Assembly (NCBI GenBank): GCA_035460985.1
Contig: DATHWC010000033.1
Span: 1 to 9,914 of the forward strand
DNA: 9,914 bases
Direction: 5' to 3'
Origin: Lunatibacter sp035460985
GTDB taxonomy: Bacteria > Bacteroidota > Bacteroidia > Cytophagales > Cyclobacteriaceae
Positions within the stretch are counted from its first letter, which is position 1, and every line of letters begins with the position of its first letter. Shown in pieces: positions 1-8,402 of the stretch. The position numbers and the translations under genes are program-made. Below the pieces are notes generated by a model that made no database searches, was not told where the DNA came from, and saw nothing but the letters and a program-made list of their open reading frames with translations.

Positions 1-1
1 A

Positions 2-3000
2 CCAACAAATAACATAGAAAACGTCAAAAGTGGGCATTCCGCTAGAGATGAATTTGAGGTTGCCAACAGTTATGAATATGCTGTAGAGGGACTGAATCTG
101 GAGACGGATACTATGAATTCAACTGTTCCGGACATCCATTTTGTGACAAATGGAAAACAGCTCTCCAAAAGTTTGGGACTGGAAACCCATCATTTTAGAC
201 ATGTTCAGCATGCTGATGCGACACCACCTATTCTCAATGAATTATATCAAAAAGCCAGTTGGTTCGCTTTGGGTGCTCAACCCCTTTTTATGCTTTTTGG
301 CAACCGGATTGACAGCGAATTCCATGAAGCCATATGGCTTCATTATTCAAAATATGTAAAATCTAGGGGCCTTTATTCTGCTTTGAAGATAGGCAATCAA
401 CCCTATGGTATCCTTCCGGTTATGAATATCAGTAATGTGTTTTTGCCGGAAAACAATGACATCCGCGAAAGCGACAAACTTTTCGATAAAATGACGGTCC
501 TTTTTGCCCGCATGGTGAAAAAATGGCTGTTGATGGCAAAAGGTGATCAGGCTCGGGTTCCAAGATTGAAGGGCAATGACAGCTATGAAGACGTTTTGAA
601 GATATTGAGTATGCAGGAAAATTCCAGCTCCTATCAGATCCGGGCGCTGCAATACAGATCCTTTAAAAGCAAATTGTACGAATGGTTAAAAAATCGTCCT
701 TCCAATAAGTCCATATTGGACTTTGCCAAAAGCATGGGAGAGGATTATGCAAGAGTTTGGGAGAACACCTTATCACTTACTGATTTATTGGGATTAGACC
801 ATCAGGAACTATCGCCGGAGGTGGATCAGTTGCTGCGGGCACCTATTTTAAGCCTGACTGACGGTAATAAAAACCTCATAGGATTTCAGGCGGGAAAATC
901 AATAATTATGGATCTTAAAGGAAATAGCATTTCCACTGCACTGAATAATAGTGATTTTTTCTCCTTTGAACAGGAAGATCTCAGCAATTTCCAGGATTTT
1001 ATTAGTGCGCTAAAGGAACAGAAAGAGAATGAATTGACTCAGTACCGGGGAGACCTCAGCCTATTTACAGATCTTTTGATAAGAAGCTTTACCAATGCTT
1101 GCCAATTATATTCCCGTCCCATTGTATTCGAACTGGAGCTTGGAGACACATCCTCTGGGAGTGAGCTCTTTAAGATTTCTTCTATACTTAAACCGGAAGG
1201 TACATTTGTTAACAAAGGAGATTCCGTAATCACCATTCAGGGTGCGGGCTCAAAAAGTATTTCAGTAGAAGCCCCCTTTGACGGAAATATCAAAAAAATA
1301 CTCGTCACAGAAAATGATGTGGTAGTGCAAGGGACAGCTCTTTTTACTTTGGTTAACGAAATGAAGTATAACGAAGTGAAAAACTCGTTTATCACCTTGG
1401 GCCAGCAAATCATTGATGAAAGTAATGGAATTGCAGTAGGTGAAGAACGAAAAGCAGCCCAGAAAAAAGCAATTGGTGAGGCGGTTGATCTGAACAGTTA
1501 CCGATTAGACGCATGGATTACCTCGTTGGCTGCCCGCCGAATTGAAGAAATGCGAAGTAGGGCCAAATATGAAAAAGGTATCTATTTTGGTGCCTACGGT
1601 TGGATTGAGGATTTGGAAAAAGATACAAGCCTAGTAAATACGAACTCTCTTATGGATACCTATCGGGAAGCAGGCGGGATTATCCATACCCCCGGGGCAG
1701 CACAGACAGTTGCCTCTACTGTTTTTAAAAACTCTTTTTTATCCCATAAGCAGGAGGAGGAAAGCAACCCTTTTACGATTAACCTCAGTTCTGATCGATT
1801 ACAAAAAAGTCAATTCCTATTGGAAGGCATTCGTCAAGGACAGGAATTAGAGGCCCTTTTAGGTTATCAGTTGGAGCGTCACCTTCATGACAATGACTTA
1901 CATCAGGAAATTTATCGGCTAAGGGAGGCATTTCCACTGTATGAGAACACTACCGGAAATTCGACGGGTTTTGTGAATTTAAGTGTTATTGATGGTTTAA
2001 AGGCTATTAAAAATAAGGAAAGGCTACCGGAACAGGTGAAAAAGCAAATCGAAAAACTGGAAGACACAATGGATGCCAGTTTGGATACCCTCTTTTATGA
2101 AGCTGGGTACCAAGTGACCCAGGGTAATTTAAGCCAGGCAGCCGCGGCCATTGATGCTACCAAAGGAGATATTTCACCGCCAGCTATAGAATCCTTAAAA
2201 ACAAGGATCCCCGGAACAGGAATTAATCATAAACTAGTTATGGTTTTTGCGGCAACCTCAGAGCAATACCCCATTGAAAGTACCCGGGCTTTCGCCGAAC
2301 CCAATTTGGAAAATTGGCTAAAAGAAGTCCTCGGGCCGATGGATAAAATAGTTTGCACGGTAGAGTTTCATGATATTCAGGATGACAATCTTATAGATAG
2401 GATAGAAATCAAACTGGCAGACTTGGATATAAGTTACCTGGACTTTTTGTATTTAAGTGACGATACGGTATCCAATGGTGCGGGAGAATTGGAACTTCGT
2501 ATTAGGAATTCTGCATTGGAAAAAAGGGGAGAATTACCAGAAGAAACAAAATTTGTGGTAACAGAACCCGGCCAGGTCAATGGTTTTTCACTGATCCAGG
2601 CTCTGGAAGTAGCCCGATATGCCAAAGAACTTCTAAGCAAATGTCGTTACCTAAAATCGGAAGATTTATCGATGGAAAACGAAGCGATCCGATATGATAG
2701 AAAAACCCTGGATGAAATAAGAAATAATCGGTTACTGCCACTTATAGAGCGACTAAAAGAAATCGCCAAGTCTGACCTGACAATAAAAAGCAGTTTGAAA
2801 TTACTGTCAAACCTAGATGTTGAATCTGCAAAAACAGCCTTGCTCACCAATACTACTATAGATACCGGCAAATTGAAAACCGCTTTAGAAGCAAAAATAA
2901 CAACTGCCGGGGATCTGCTTTCAAAATATGATCCGCAACTTCCATTTAATACCGCTTTTGACCACTTACAGAAGACCGTCAAAATCCTGTTTGGAGAAGC

Positions 3001-3760
3001 TTTTATTCTCCTACCCCCTGCGCTAGGTTCTGAAAATTTCACTCAGTCAATCAATACTCAAGTGCAACAACTTTTGGTCGGTGATCCGTCTGATGACACT
3101 GCCGACCAGGTATGGGGCCAGGAGCGCATAAAAAATTGGGTGCAAGGGGTTGCGCAAGTGCATGAAAATATGGAAATATTTGAGGATTGGTTGATGGTCC
3201 ATCAGGTGTGGAATGAAAAGCTGGGACAATCCAATAAATATACCTACCAAATTGCTCAAGGTCCCACCTTGTCAAAATATCCATGGCTTGCACTATCCAA
3301 AGAAGAGATCGATCTTTTACTGAAAAAACACTATATCTCGCAACCAATTTATACAGATCCCCATAGTGGAGAGGCATATCCATTGGCAAATGGCTCCTAT
3401 TATCCGGATAATTGTGAGAGTACAGTATTATATGCGAAAGAAAAGATCCCGTCGGATAAACCCGTATTTGGGTTTCTCATTGATGAATTCTCAGAGCATA
3501 TTCCCAATAAAAAAATGGACACTGGAGTAAGTTTTAATTACAATATCCCAAATAACGAACCTCCACAGGCTCTTTTATTGGCAATCCATCCTAAAGCGAC
3601 TCAAGAAAGGGATTTCTTTTGGTCGGAGGATGATCTCAGGGATATCCTTTATGATACCATAGATTTATACAAAGTAAGAATGGTAGATATAGAGGCGATA
3701 CAGGAATATGGATATCTGTTGCCCATGACCTACTGGTTTAATTTACCCGGAAACAAATAA
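2..3760 (+). CDS. Giant conserved protein of unknown function, 5'-truncated, with embedded biotinyl/lipoyl-like domain
   Basis: The reading frame is open from position 2 to the TAA at 3758-3760, giving at least 1252 residues, and it enters from outside the window. The ATG at 113 is only the first Met visible; 37 sense codons precede it in frame, so it is probably internal. Counting from that Met, blocks that look highly constrained are GNQPYGILP (94-102), GAYGWIED (493-500), GIRQGQELEALLGYQLER (572-589), LIDEFSEHIP (1122-1131) and a PPQALLLAIHP block (1150-1160) near the C-terminus. Residues about 835-930 are rich in Leu, Lys and Glu and probably form long helices. Residues 351-413 resemble a biotinyl/lipoyl fold, described separately. 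I see no signal peptide or membrane segment in the visible part. It is first in the visible gene block, 9 bases before the next gene. I recall these blocks from uncharacterised large proteins of other bacteria, but I know no function. The coding call is near certain; the role is unknown. Confidence 0.93.
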   Translation, partial: PTNNIENVKSGHSARDEFEVANSYEYAVEGLNLETDTMNSTVPDIHFVTNGKQLSKSLGLETHHFRHVQHADATPPILNELYQKASWFALGAQPLFMLFGNRIDSEFHEAIWLHYSKYVKSRGLYSALKIGNQPYGILPVMNISNVFLPENNDIRESDKLFDKMTVLFARMVKKWLLMAKGDQARVPRLKGNDSYEDVLKILSMQENSSSYQIRALQYRSFKSKLYEWLKNRPSNKSILDFAKSMGEDYARVWENTLSLTDLLGLDHQELSPEVDQLLRAPILSLTDGNKNLIGFQAGKSIIMDLKGNSISTALNNSDFFSFEQEDLSNFQDFISALKEQKENELTQYRGDLSLFTDLLIRSFTNACQLYSRPIVFELELGDTSSGSELFKISSILKPEGTFVNKGDSVITIQGAGSKSISVEAPFDGNIKKILVTENDVVVQGTALFTLVNEMKYNEVKNSFITLGQQIIDESNGIAVGEERKAAQKKAIGEAVDLNSYRLDAWITSLAARRIEEMRSRAKYEKGIYFGAYGWIEDLEKDTSLVNTNSLMDTYREAGGIIHTPGAAQTVASTVFKNSFLSHKQEEESNPFTINLSSDRLQKSQFLLEGIRQGQELEALLGYQLERHLHDNDLHQEIYRLREAFPLYENTTGNSTGFVNLSVIDGLKAIKNKERLPEQVKKQIEKLEDTMDASLDTLFYEAGYQVTQGNLSQAAAAIDATKGDISPPAIESLKTRIPGTGINHKLVMVFAATSEQYPIESTRAFAEPNLENWLKEVLGPMDKIVCTVEFHDIQDDNLIDRIEIKLADLDISYLDFLYLSDDTVSNGAGELELRIRNSALEKRGELPEETKFVVTEPGQVNGFSLIQALEVARYAKELLSKCRYLKSEDLSMENEAIRYDRKTLDEIRNNRLLPLIERLKEIAKSDLTIKSSLKLLSNLDVESAKTALLTNTTIDTGKLKTALEAKITTAGDLLSKYDPQLPFNTAFDHLQKTVKILFGEAFILLPPALGSENFTQSINTQVQQLLVGDPSDDTADQVWGQERIKNWVQGVAQVHENMEIFEDWLMVHQVWNEKLGQSNKYTYQIAQGPTLSKYPWLALSKEEIDLLLKKHYISQPIYTDPHSGEAYPLANGSYYPDNCESTVLYAKEKIPSDKPVFGFLIDEFSEHIPNKKMDTGVSFNYNIPNNEPPQALLLAIHPKATQERDFFWSEDDLRDILYDTIDLYKVRMVDIEAIQEYGYLLPMTYWFNLPGNK
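1163..1351 (+). other. Embedded biotinyl/lipoyl-like (barrel-sandwich) domain within the giant protein
   Basis: Residues 351-413, counted from the Met at 113, read like a biotinyl/lipoyl hammerhead. An 'EGTFVNKGDSVITIQ' strand-turn-strand is followed by GSKSISVEAPFDG, then IKKILV, END, VVVQG and LFTL. This matches the family order of a V..GD.V turn, then AP..G.I..I.V..GD.V..G..L. In true acceptor domains the modified Lys lies seven residues before the Ala of the 'AP' pair. Here Ser380 is at that place and Lys381 is one residue closer, and the usual Met-Lys-Met or Asp-Lys-Ala context is absent. The second GD turn is END. It may therefore be a structural barrel-sandwich domain, as in membrane-fusion proteins, rather than a cofactor carrier. 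The alignment was made by eye. Confidence 0.6.
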
Positions 3761-3769
3761 GACAGGTGT

Positions 3770-5500
3770 ATGAGTTTGTACTATAAAATAAAAAGAAACC
3801 TATTTCCTGTTGAAGACGGGAATATCGGTTTTATTCCCCAGTTTCGGCTGGAAGGGAGGTCCAGGGATGGGGATAATGAGGCTGGATTGGAAATGAGAAT
3901 CGCTGACCCGCTTTGGATGCTGGGAAGGCAATGGCAGTTTGGGGAATTTAAGGGGGAAGATAATGGGTCTCCCATTAGCGCTAAAACCAATTATAGAAAA
4001 GAGCAGGCCAATTTCTATTCTTTCCCAAACTCTGGAAAGCCGCAGTACATAGGAAATATTCCGTTGGAAGCCAGGGTAGAGGCTATGGATTTGACACCAA
4101 AGGATTTACGGAGTAAGGTGCGTATTGGACAAAAACTGGAAGAACTTATTGCGGCGCAATACCCGGCCTCTGAATCCGCCGCTTTTATTAAAAGCCTCAG
4201 GAAGGAATTTCCACTAAAAATGGAGGGGAAACCGGATCAAAAATCCATAAGCTTTTTCAAACTAATGGCCGGGAATGTGGTGGATGGTGGAACTGTATGG
4301 GAAAATATCAAAAACAATTCGTTTCCGAAAGACGATTTTCTACCATTGGCAACCGTTACCCATAAGCTCAAAAACTGGTATCAGGATCTCAATTTACCAG
4401 CACAGGATGGATCCTCCTGGCAATCAAAAAGATTAGTTCACCAATTCAGTGTGCTTGGGCAGGAAGGTATTGAGCTAATCGCTCCGGATTATCAAAGTGG
4501 ACACCTGGACTGGTATTCCTTCGATAGGGCTAACATTGGTATTAATCCAACAGAAAACACAAAAGATTCTGAAGTATTTATGCCCATAAGGGTATCCTTT
4601 GCGGCAATGCCAGACAAGCGATTGTATTCTTTTGAAGATAGTAAACTGGATCTATCAGGTATGGAAGTAGATCAATCGGACCTTGTAAAATTAATGATCA
4701 TTGATTTTTCCTTGGTCTCGGATAATGATTGGTTTTCGATCCCCATTGAGATGGAATTGGGAGAACTTTGCTGGATTAACCACATCACCGTAAAAGATGT
4801 ATTTGGAATCACAACCGTTATTAATAATGATAAAAATACAGGTCAATTTTTGAATACCAACCCTCTGAAAATGTGGGATGCATTTAAAATACGGCCCTCG
4901 GATTTGTTAAGGGAAAGAGGAAGAAGCAATCAGGAATTGTATAAAAAAGAAGAGCAATTTCTCTATCTACCTCCGGTTACCCCATTTCATCAGGAATCAC
5001 GCCCATTAGAAGAATTGCTTTTCCTTCGGGATGAATATGCCAATATGGTTTGGGGAATTGAAAATACAGTTTGCAATGGGTTAGGGAAACCCACCAATGG
5101 ATATGAACTTCATTTAGAGTTAAACGGCCCTTTCTTAAAAACCGACGAAAGTGAAAAAGTATTGCCCCAATTTCGCTTAGCTTCTCCGGTACCTACCAAC
5201 TGGATACCGTATTTACCTTTTCATATAGACGGTACCAATATAGAATTGCGCCGGGCAGTGATGATGCGAAATGAATCAAATACAGAGCCGGAAGATATTG
5301 ATCCATTTTCTAATCTGGCACAAAACGACTTATTGACCATACGGGAAGAAGCGATACCCCGTGCAGGTGTCAGGGTGCAACTTACTAAGCAAAGGGTTCG
5401 GGGAACGGATGGCAGGACCTATATCTGGCTGGGACGAAAGGTATTGGCTGGAAGAGGCGAGGGAAGTAGTGGATTAAAATTTGACCAATTGTTATTCTGA
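3770..5500 (+). CDS. Conserved protein of unknown function with ADPLWMLGRQWQFGEF signature
   Basis: This is a complete 576-residue protein. The ATG at 3770 is in the same frame as the preceding gene and lies 9 bases after its TAA, so no longer upstream start is possible beyond those three codons. The N-terminal region has a dense signature, ADPLWMLGRQWQFGEF at residues 45-60, followed by KGEDNGSP (61-68). The C-terminus has a second one: IPRAG (529-533), DGRTYIWLGRK (547-557) and GRGEGSSGLKFD (561-572). The centre (about 75-520) is less distinctive, with many Trp and aromatic residues, and resembles a mixed globular domain. No signal peptide, membrane helix or catalytic motif is visible, so it is probably a soluble cytoplasmic protein. 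I recall the two end signatures from hypothetical proteins elsewhere but know no function. Its position between two other large conserved proteins suggests a shared complex (inference). Confidence 0.95.
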   Translation: MSLYYKIKRNLFPVEDGNIGFIPQFRLEGRSRDGDNEAGLEMRIADPLWMLGRQWQFGEFKGEDNGSPISAKTNYRKEQANFYSFPNSGKPQYIGNIPLEARVEAMDLTPKDLRSKVRIGQKLEELIAAQYPASESAAFIKSLRKEFPLKMEGKPDQKSISFFKLMAGNVVDGGTVWENIKNNSFPKDDFLPLATVTHKLKNWYQDLNLPAQDGSSWQSKRLVHQFSVLGQEGIELIAPDYQSGHLDWYSFDRANIGINPTENTKDSEVFMPIRVSFAAMPDKRLYSFEDSKLDLSGMEVDQSDLVKLMIIDFSLVSDNDWFSIPIEMELGELCWINHITVKDVFGITTVINNDKNTGQFLNTNPLKMWDAFKIRPSDLLRERGRSNQELYKKEEQFLYLPPVTPFHQESRPLEELLFLRDEYANMVWGIENTVCNGLGKPTNGYELHLELNGPFLKTDESEKVLPQFRLASPVPTNWIPYLPFHIDGTNIELRRAVMMRNESNTEPEDIDPFSNLAQNDLLTIREEAIPRAGVRVQLTKQRVRGTDGRTYIWLGRKVLAGRGEGSSGLKFDQLLF

Positions 5501-5545
5501 TTTTCAAACCGGTAAAAAAAAAAGTGGAACCTAAGAAGCTATAAA
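5501..5545 (+). promoter_or_regulatory. Intergenic leader with A10 tract, no Shine-Dalgarno
   Basis: This 45-base gap is the longest between genes in the window. It holds a run of ten A at 5514-5523 and an A-rich stretch (ataaa) just before the ATG at 5546, with no GGAGG-like element at the usual distance. A-rich leaders without Shine-Dalgarno pairing are typical of translation starts in Bacteroidota. The TAA at 5513 is in frame with the downstream gene and rules out a longer N-terminus. I see no -33/-7 promoter of the Bacteroidota type (TTTG and TAnnTTTG), so any role as an internal promoter is speculative. Confidence 0.25.
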
Positions 5546-8365
5546 ATGGCAAAAAGAATAAATTATTTTCTACCCTACATGAGGCAAGGTTTAACCACTC
5601 TGGCTGAGCATGATAAAGTGCCCGGAAAGAGAATGATTATTCCGGTAAAACTTACTATTTCTGCGAACAGCAGTACGGATAATACTACCAAAACAGGAAT
5701 TGTTGAAAAAGAAATCACTCTTTTTGGGCCTGGAGATATTTTGGGAATAAATAAAAATATTATCTCAAGGGTAGCTCCTTCTCCAAATGCCAATAATTTC
5801 GAATCCTTGCTTGTTCCGTTTATTGAATTTTCCGAACCTGATATTTTATGGCGGTTTAGTAGCCTTCAAACCGCCGATAAGATAAACTGGATCCCATGGT
5901 TAACTCTGATAGTGTTAAAAGCGGAAAATGGTCAGGAAGAAGGGGAATTTGTGAAAATCCAAAATTCCAACAAGGAACTGCCTCCACAAATCCAACTAAA
6001 ACCGAACGCTATTTTACCAGATCTGAGAGAATCCTGGCGTTGGGCACATGTACACCAGTTGGATATCGAAGAGGCCTCTCCAGAGCATATTGAAAATAGC
6101 CTAAAAATGGCACGCAAAAAGGCCGTTTGTCGACTATTATGTCCGAGAAGATTAAGGCCGAAAACCAAATACCATGCTTTTTTGATACCTGTATTTAAAA
6201 TTGGAGCAGAGGCTGCAATGGGCACTTTTAATGAGACGGAAGACAGGACCCTGCTCACCTGGGAAACCCCAGCCAATGGAGTCGGCAAAATAGTTCCCTA
6301 TTATCATGACTGGGAATTCAGCACGGGGACTGCAGGTGATTTTGAAAATCTGGTCCGTCAATTAGAGCCCAGGAATCTCGAGAATATGGGTACCCGCCCA
6401 ATCGATTGCAGTAATCCAGGGTACGGTATGCAAGAGGAAGATGGGCTGGAATTGCAGATGGAGGCTGCTCTGAAATCCTTGGATACCAAATATCAGCCCT
6501 GGGGAATGGATAGTAATAATGACAGCACGAATGATACTCTGAGCAAAAGGAAACAAGAAGCCTTAGCGGGATTACTTAACAAAAGAGAAGAAAAAATTGA
6601 TAAAGGAAACGGTGAAGTCGAAACCAAATTAAGGGTGACACCTCCGGTCTATGGGGAGTGGTATATATCCCGGGAGGGAGGAACGATAAAACTTGACCCA
6701 CAAAGCAAAAACCAATGGTTGGAAGAATTAAACCTGGATTTCCGGCACCGCGCAGCCGCAGGATTAGGCGTAGAGTTTATAAAGGAAAATCAGGAAAATC
6801 TGATGAAATCTGCTTGGGAACAGTTCAGTAAAGTAAAAAAAATTAATCAAGAGCTCAACCTTGGAAGATTCGGCAGAGAAGTTTCTACCTGTATGTACAA
6901 GCGGATAAATAAAATGAACCCAAATAATGTCTTAAAAATGGCTTTGCCCGTACAGGACAAAATAGCTCATCAACCAGGCAAAACAATAGGGGCTTTTCTC
7001 AGCAATAGTACTGTCACGAATAATCAGATTAAAGTAAAAGCAAATAAGTATTTCTCCAAAATAAAAATTTCGAAGACAAAGCAAGAATTCCAACCTGTTA
7101 ATAACTCCCAATTGGTAAGCTCAGGTTTTATGGTCGAGGGCATGAAAAATTTACAGCATAATATTGATGTAGAAAGTTTCAACACAATAAAGGCATCTGA
7201 AAATAATATCTGGCCAGCAGAAATAGTCCAACATACCATTTCATCCCTAAATCCAAAAATCACAATAGAACCCAGGATCCAAAGTAGAATCAATCATTTT
7301 CGGCGTATAGAAAAAACCGAAACTTCTCCAACTCCATCAGAAGATCTCTTACATCCGGTAAAATGGTACCCTGAATTTCACCGCCCCATGTATCACTTTT
7401 TAAAGGACATGTCTCAGGAATATATCTTGCCGGGCTTGGATAAGGTTCCACAAAATACGGTGGGGCTATTGCAAACAAACCGTAGGTTTATTGAAGCTTT
7501 CATGCTGGGGTTAAATCACGAAATGGCCTCTGAATTGAGGTGGAGGGAATTCCCAACAGATCTTAGGGGAAGCTATTTCAGAAGTTTTTGGGATACCAGT
7601 ATTTATTCTGTGGATGCAAGTGAGCAATTGGCATTCAGGAATACAGAGATTGCGTTAACATTGCTGGAACAAATCCATAAGAAATACGGAGAAGCTTTTA
7701 ATACACTTCCGAAAATAGAAGCAACCTATCTCATTGCCAATCCAAATGAAGTTGAAATGGAAATAGCCGAGGCCTATGAAAACGCAATAGAAAAATGGTT
7801 GCTTACCCGGGAAGAAGATAAAGACATTGAAAAACTTATTAACTGGAAGAGAAATAATCGGTTAGGAGATAATCCGGTAGCGGGTAAATTGAATAATCAG
7901 GAGGAGGATCAAAATCAAATGGTCCTACTGATACGGGGGGAGTTGCTCCAAAAATTCAATAATACATTGATCTATTTGGTGACGCAAAAAGCTGGTAAGC
8001 CAGATTTAGATCAAAATGCTAGCCGTACTTTCCCTGTTTTTGAAGGTTCAATTCCTCCTGATATTGTATTTATCGGATTTCCGATCAAAAAAGAAGAGGC
8101 CGCTGATTACTTTGTCATTTTCGAAGAGCGAATGACTGAATTACGGTTTGGCCTTGATGAAACCCCTGAGGGGTCAACACCTGGAACAGCAGAAAACGAT
8201 TTTAGTTGGGAGCATTTTCCATCTCTTCCACCGGACGGATACCTGGATGGAATCCAACCAACCATATTTACCCAGGATTGGAATAATGCGGCTTTTATCA
8301 GTAAAGTCATGTTGCAGAAACAGGTGAGAGCAGCTATTGAACTAAAGGCCTTACTTCCGGGATAG
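5546..8365 (+). CDS. Large conserved protein of unknown function with GLNHEM...RWREFPTDLRG signature
   Basis: This is a complete 939-residue protein. The ATG at 5546 is the first after an in-frame TAA at 5513, so the start is secure. Constrained blocks run along its length: FGPGDILG (60-67), IEFSEPDILWRF (93-104) followed by WIPWLTLIVL, LLCPRRLRPKTKYHAFLIP (197-215), a YYHDWEFSTG block (252-261) followed by GDFENLVR (264-271), PPVYGEW (366-372), WLEELNLDFRHRAAAGLG (391-408), GLNHEM (655-660), LRWREFPTDLRGSYFRSFWD (664-683), LLIRGELL (794-801), FEGSIPPDIVFIGF (832-845) and EERMTELRFGLDE (860-872). Residues about 480-600 are Lys/Asn-rich and less constrained. There is no signal peptide or transmembrane helix. 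I recall the same blocks in hypothetical proteins of distant phyla, which implies strong constraint, but no activity is known to me and no classic catalytic motif is evident. It is followed after 37 bases by the PhoD-like gene, so joint function is likely (inference). Confidence 0.95.
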   Translation: MAKRINYFLPYMRQGLTTLAEHDKVPGKRMIIPVKLTISANSSTDNTTKTGIVEKEITLFGPGDILGINKNIISRVAPSPNANNFESLLVPFIEFSEPDILWRFSSLQTADKINWIPWLTLIVLKAENGQEEGEFVKIQNSNKELPPQIQLKPNAILPDLRESWRWAHVHQLDIEEASPEHIENSLKMARKKAVCRLLCPRRLRPKTKYHAFLIPVFKIGAEAAMGTFNETEDRTLLTWETPANGVGKIVPYYHDWEFSTGTAGDFENLVRQLEPRNLENMGTRPIDCSNPGYGMQEEDGLELQMEAALKSLDTKYQPWGMDSNNDSTNDTLSKRKQEALAGLLNKREEKIDKGNGEVETKLRVTPPVYGEWYISREGGTIKLDPQSKNQWLEELNLDFRHRAAAGLGVEFIKENQENLMKSAWEQFSKVKKINQELNLGRFGREVSTCMYKRINKMNPNNVLKMALPVQDKIAHQPGKTIGAFLSNSTVTNNQIKVKANKYFSKIKISKTKQEFQPVNNSQLVSSGFMVEGMKNLQHNIDVESFNTIKASENNIWPAEIVQHTISSLNPKITIEPRIQSRINHFRRIEKTETSPTPSEDLLHPVKWYPEFHRPMYHFLKDMSQEYILPGLDKVPQNTVGLLQTNRRFIEAFMLGLNHEMASELRWREFPTDLRGSYFRSFWDTSIYSVDASEQLAFRNTEIALTLLEQIHKKYGEAFNTLPKIEATYLIANPNEVEMEIAEAYENAIEKWLLTREEDKDIEKLINWKRNNRLGDNPVAGKLNNQEEDQNQMVLLIRGELLQKFNNTLIYLVTQKAGKPDLDQNASRTFPVFEGSIPPDIVFIGFPIKKEEAADYFVIFEERMTELRFGLDETPEGSTPGTAENDFSWEHFPSLPPDGYLDGIQPTIFTQDWNNAAFISKVMLQKQVRAAIELKALLPG

Positions 8366-8402
8366 TCAAATAAGAATTGGTGGGACCATTATACGAAACC
8401 CC

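Noticed and set aside
2647..3042. Minus-strand open frame of 131 codons, Ser/Arg/Phe-rich
   Set aside because: It is antisense to the helical part of the giant protein, and its composition is what reversed Lys/Glu/Leu-rich coding sequence gives.
5514..5523. A10 tract as a slippage or frameshift site
   Set aside because: It lies between a stop codon and the next start, so slippage here would not join two reading frames.
5932..6288. Minus-strand open frame of 118 codons
   Set aside because: It is antisense to conserved blocks of the 939-residue protein, with no independent start context or motif.
8162..8174. Perfect 6-base inverted repeat acccct-g-aggggt
   Set aside because: The one-base centre is too tight for a hairpin, it lies inside a coding region, has no following T-run, and can arise by chance.
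8366..8402. Possible Shine-Dalgarno ggtggg before the PhoD-like gene
   Set aside because: It sits about 18 bases before the ATG, too far for a functional site, and the other genes here also lack one.
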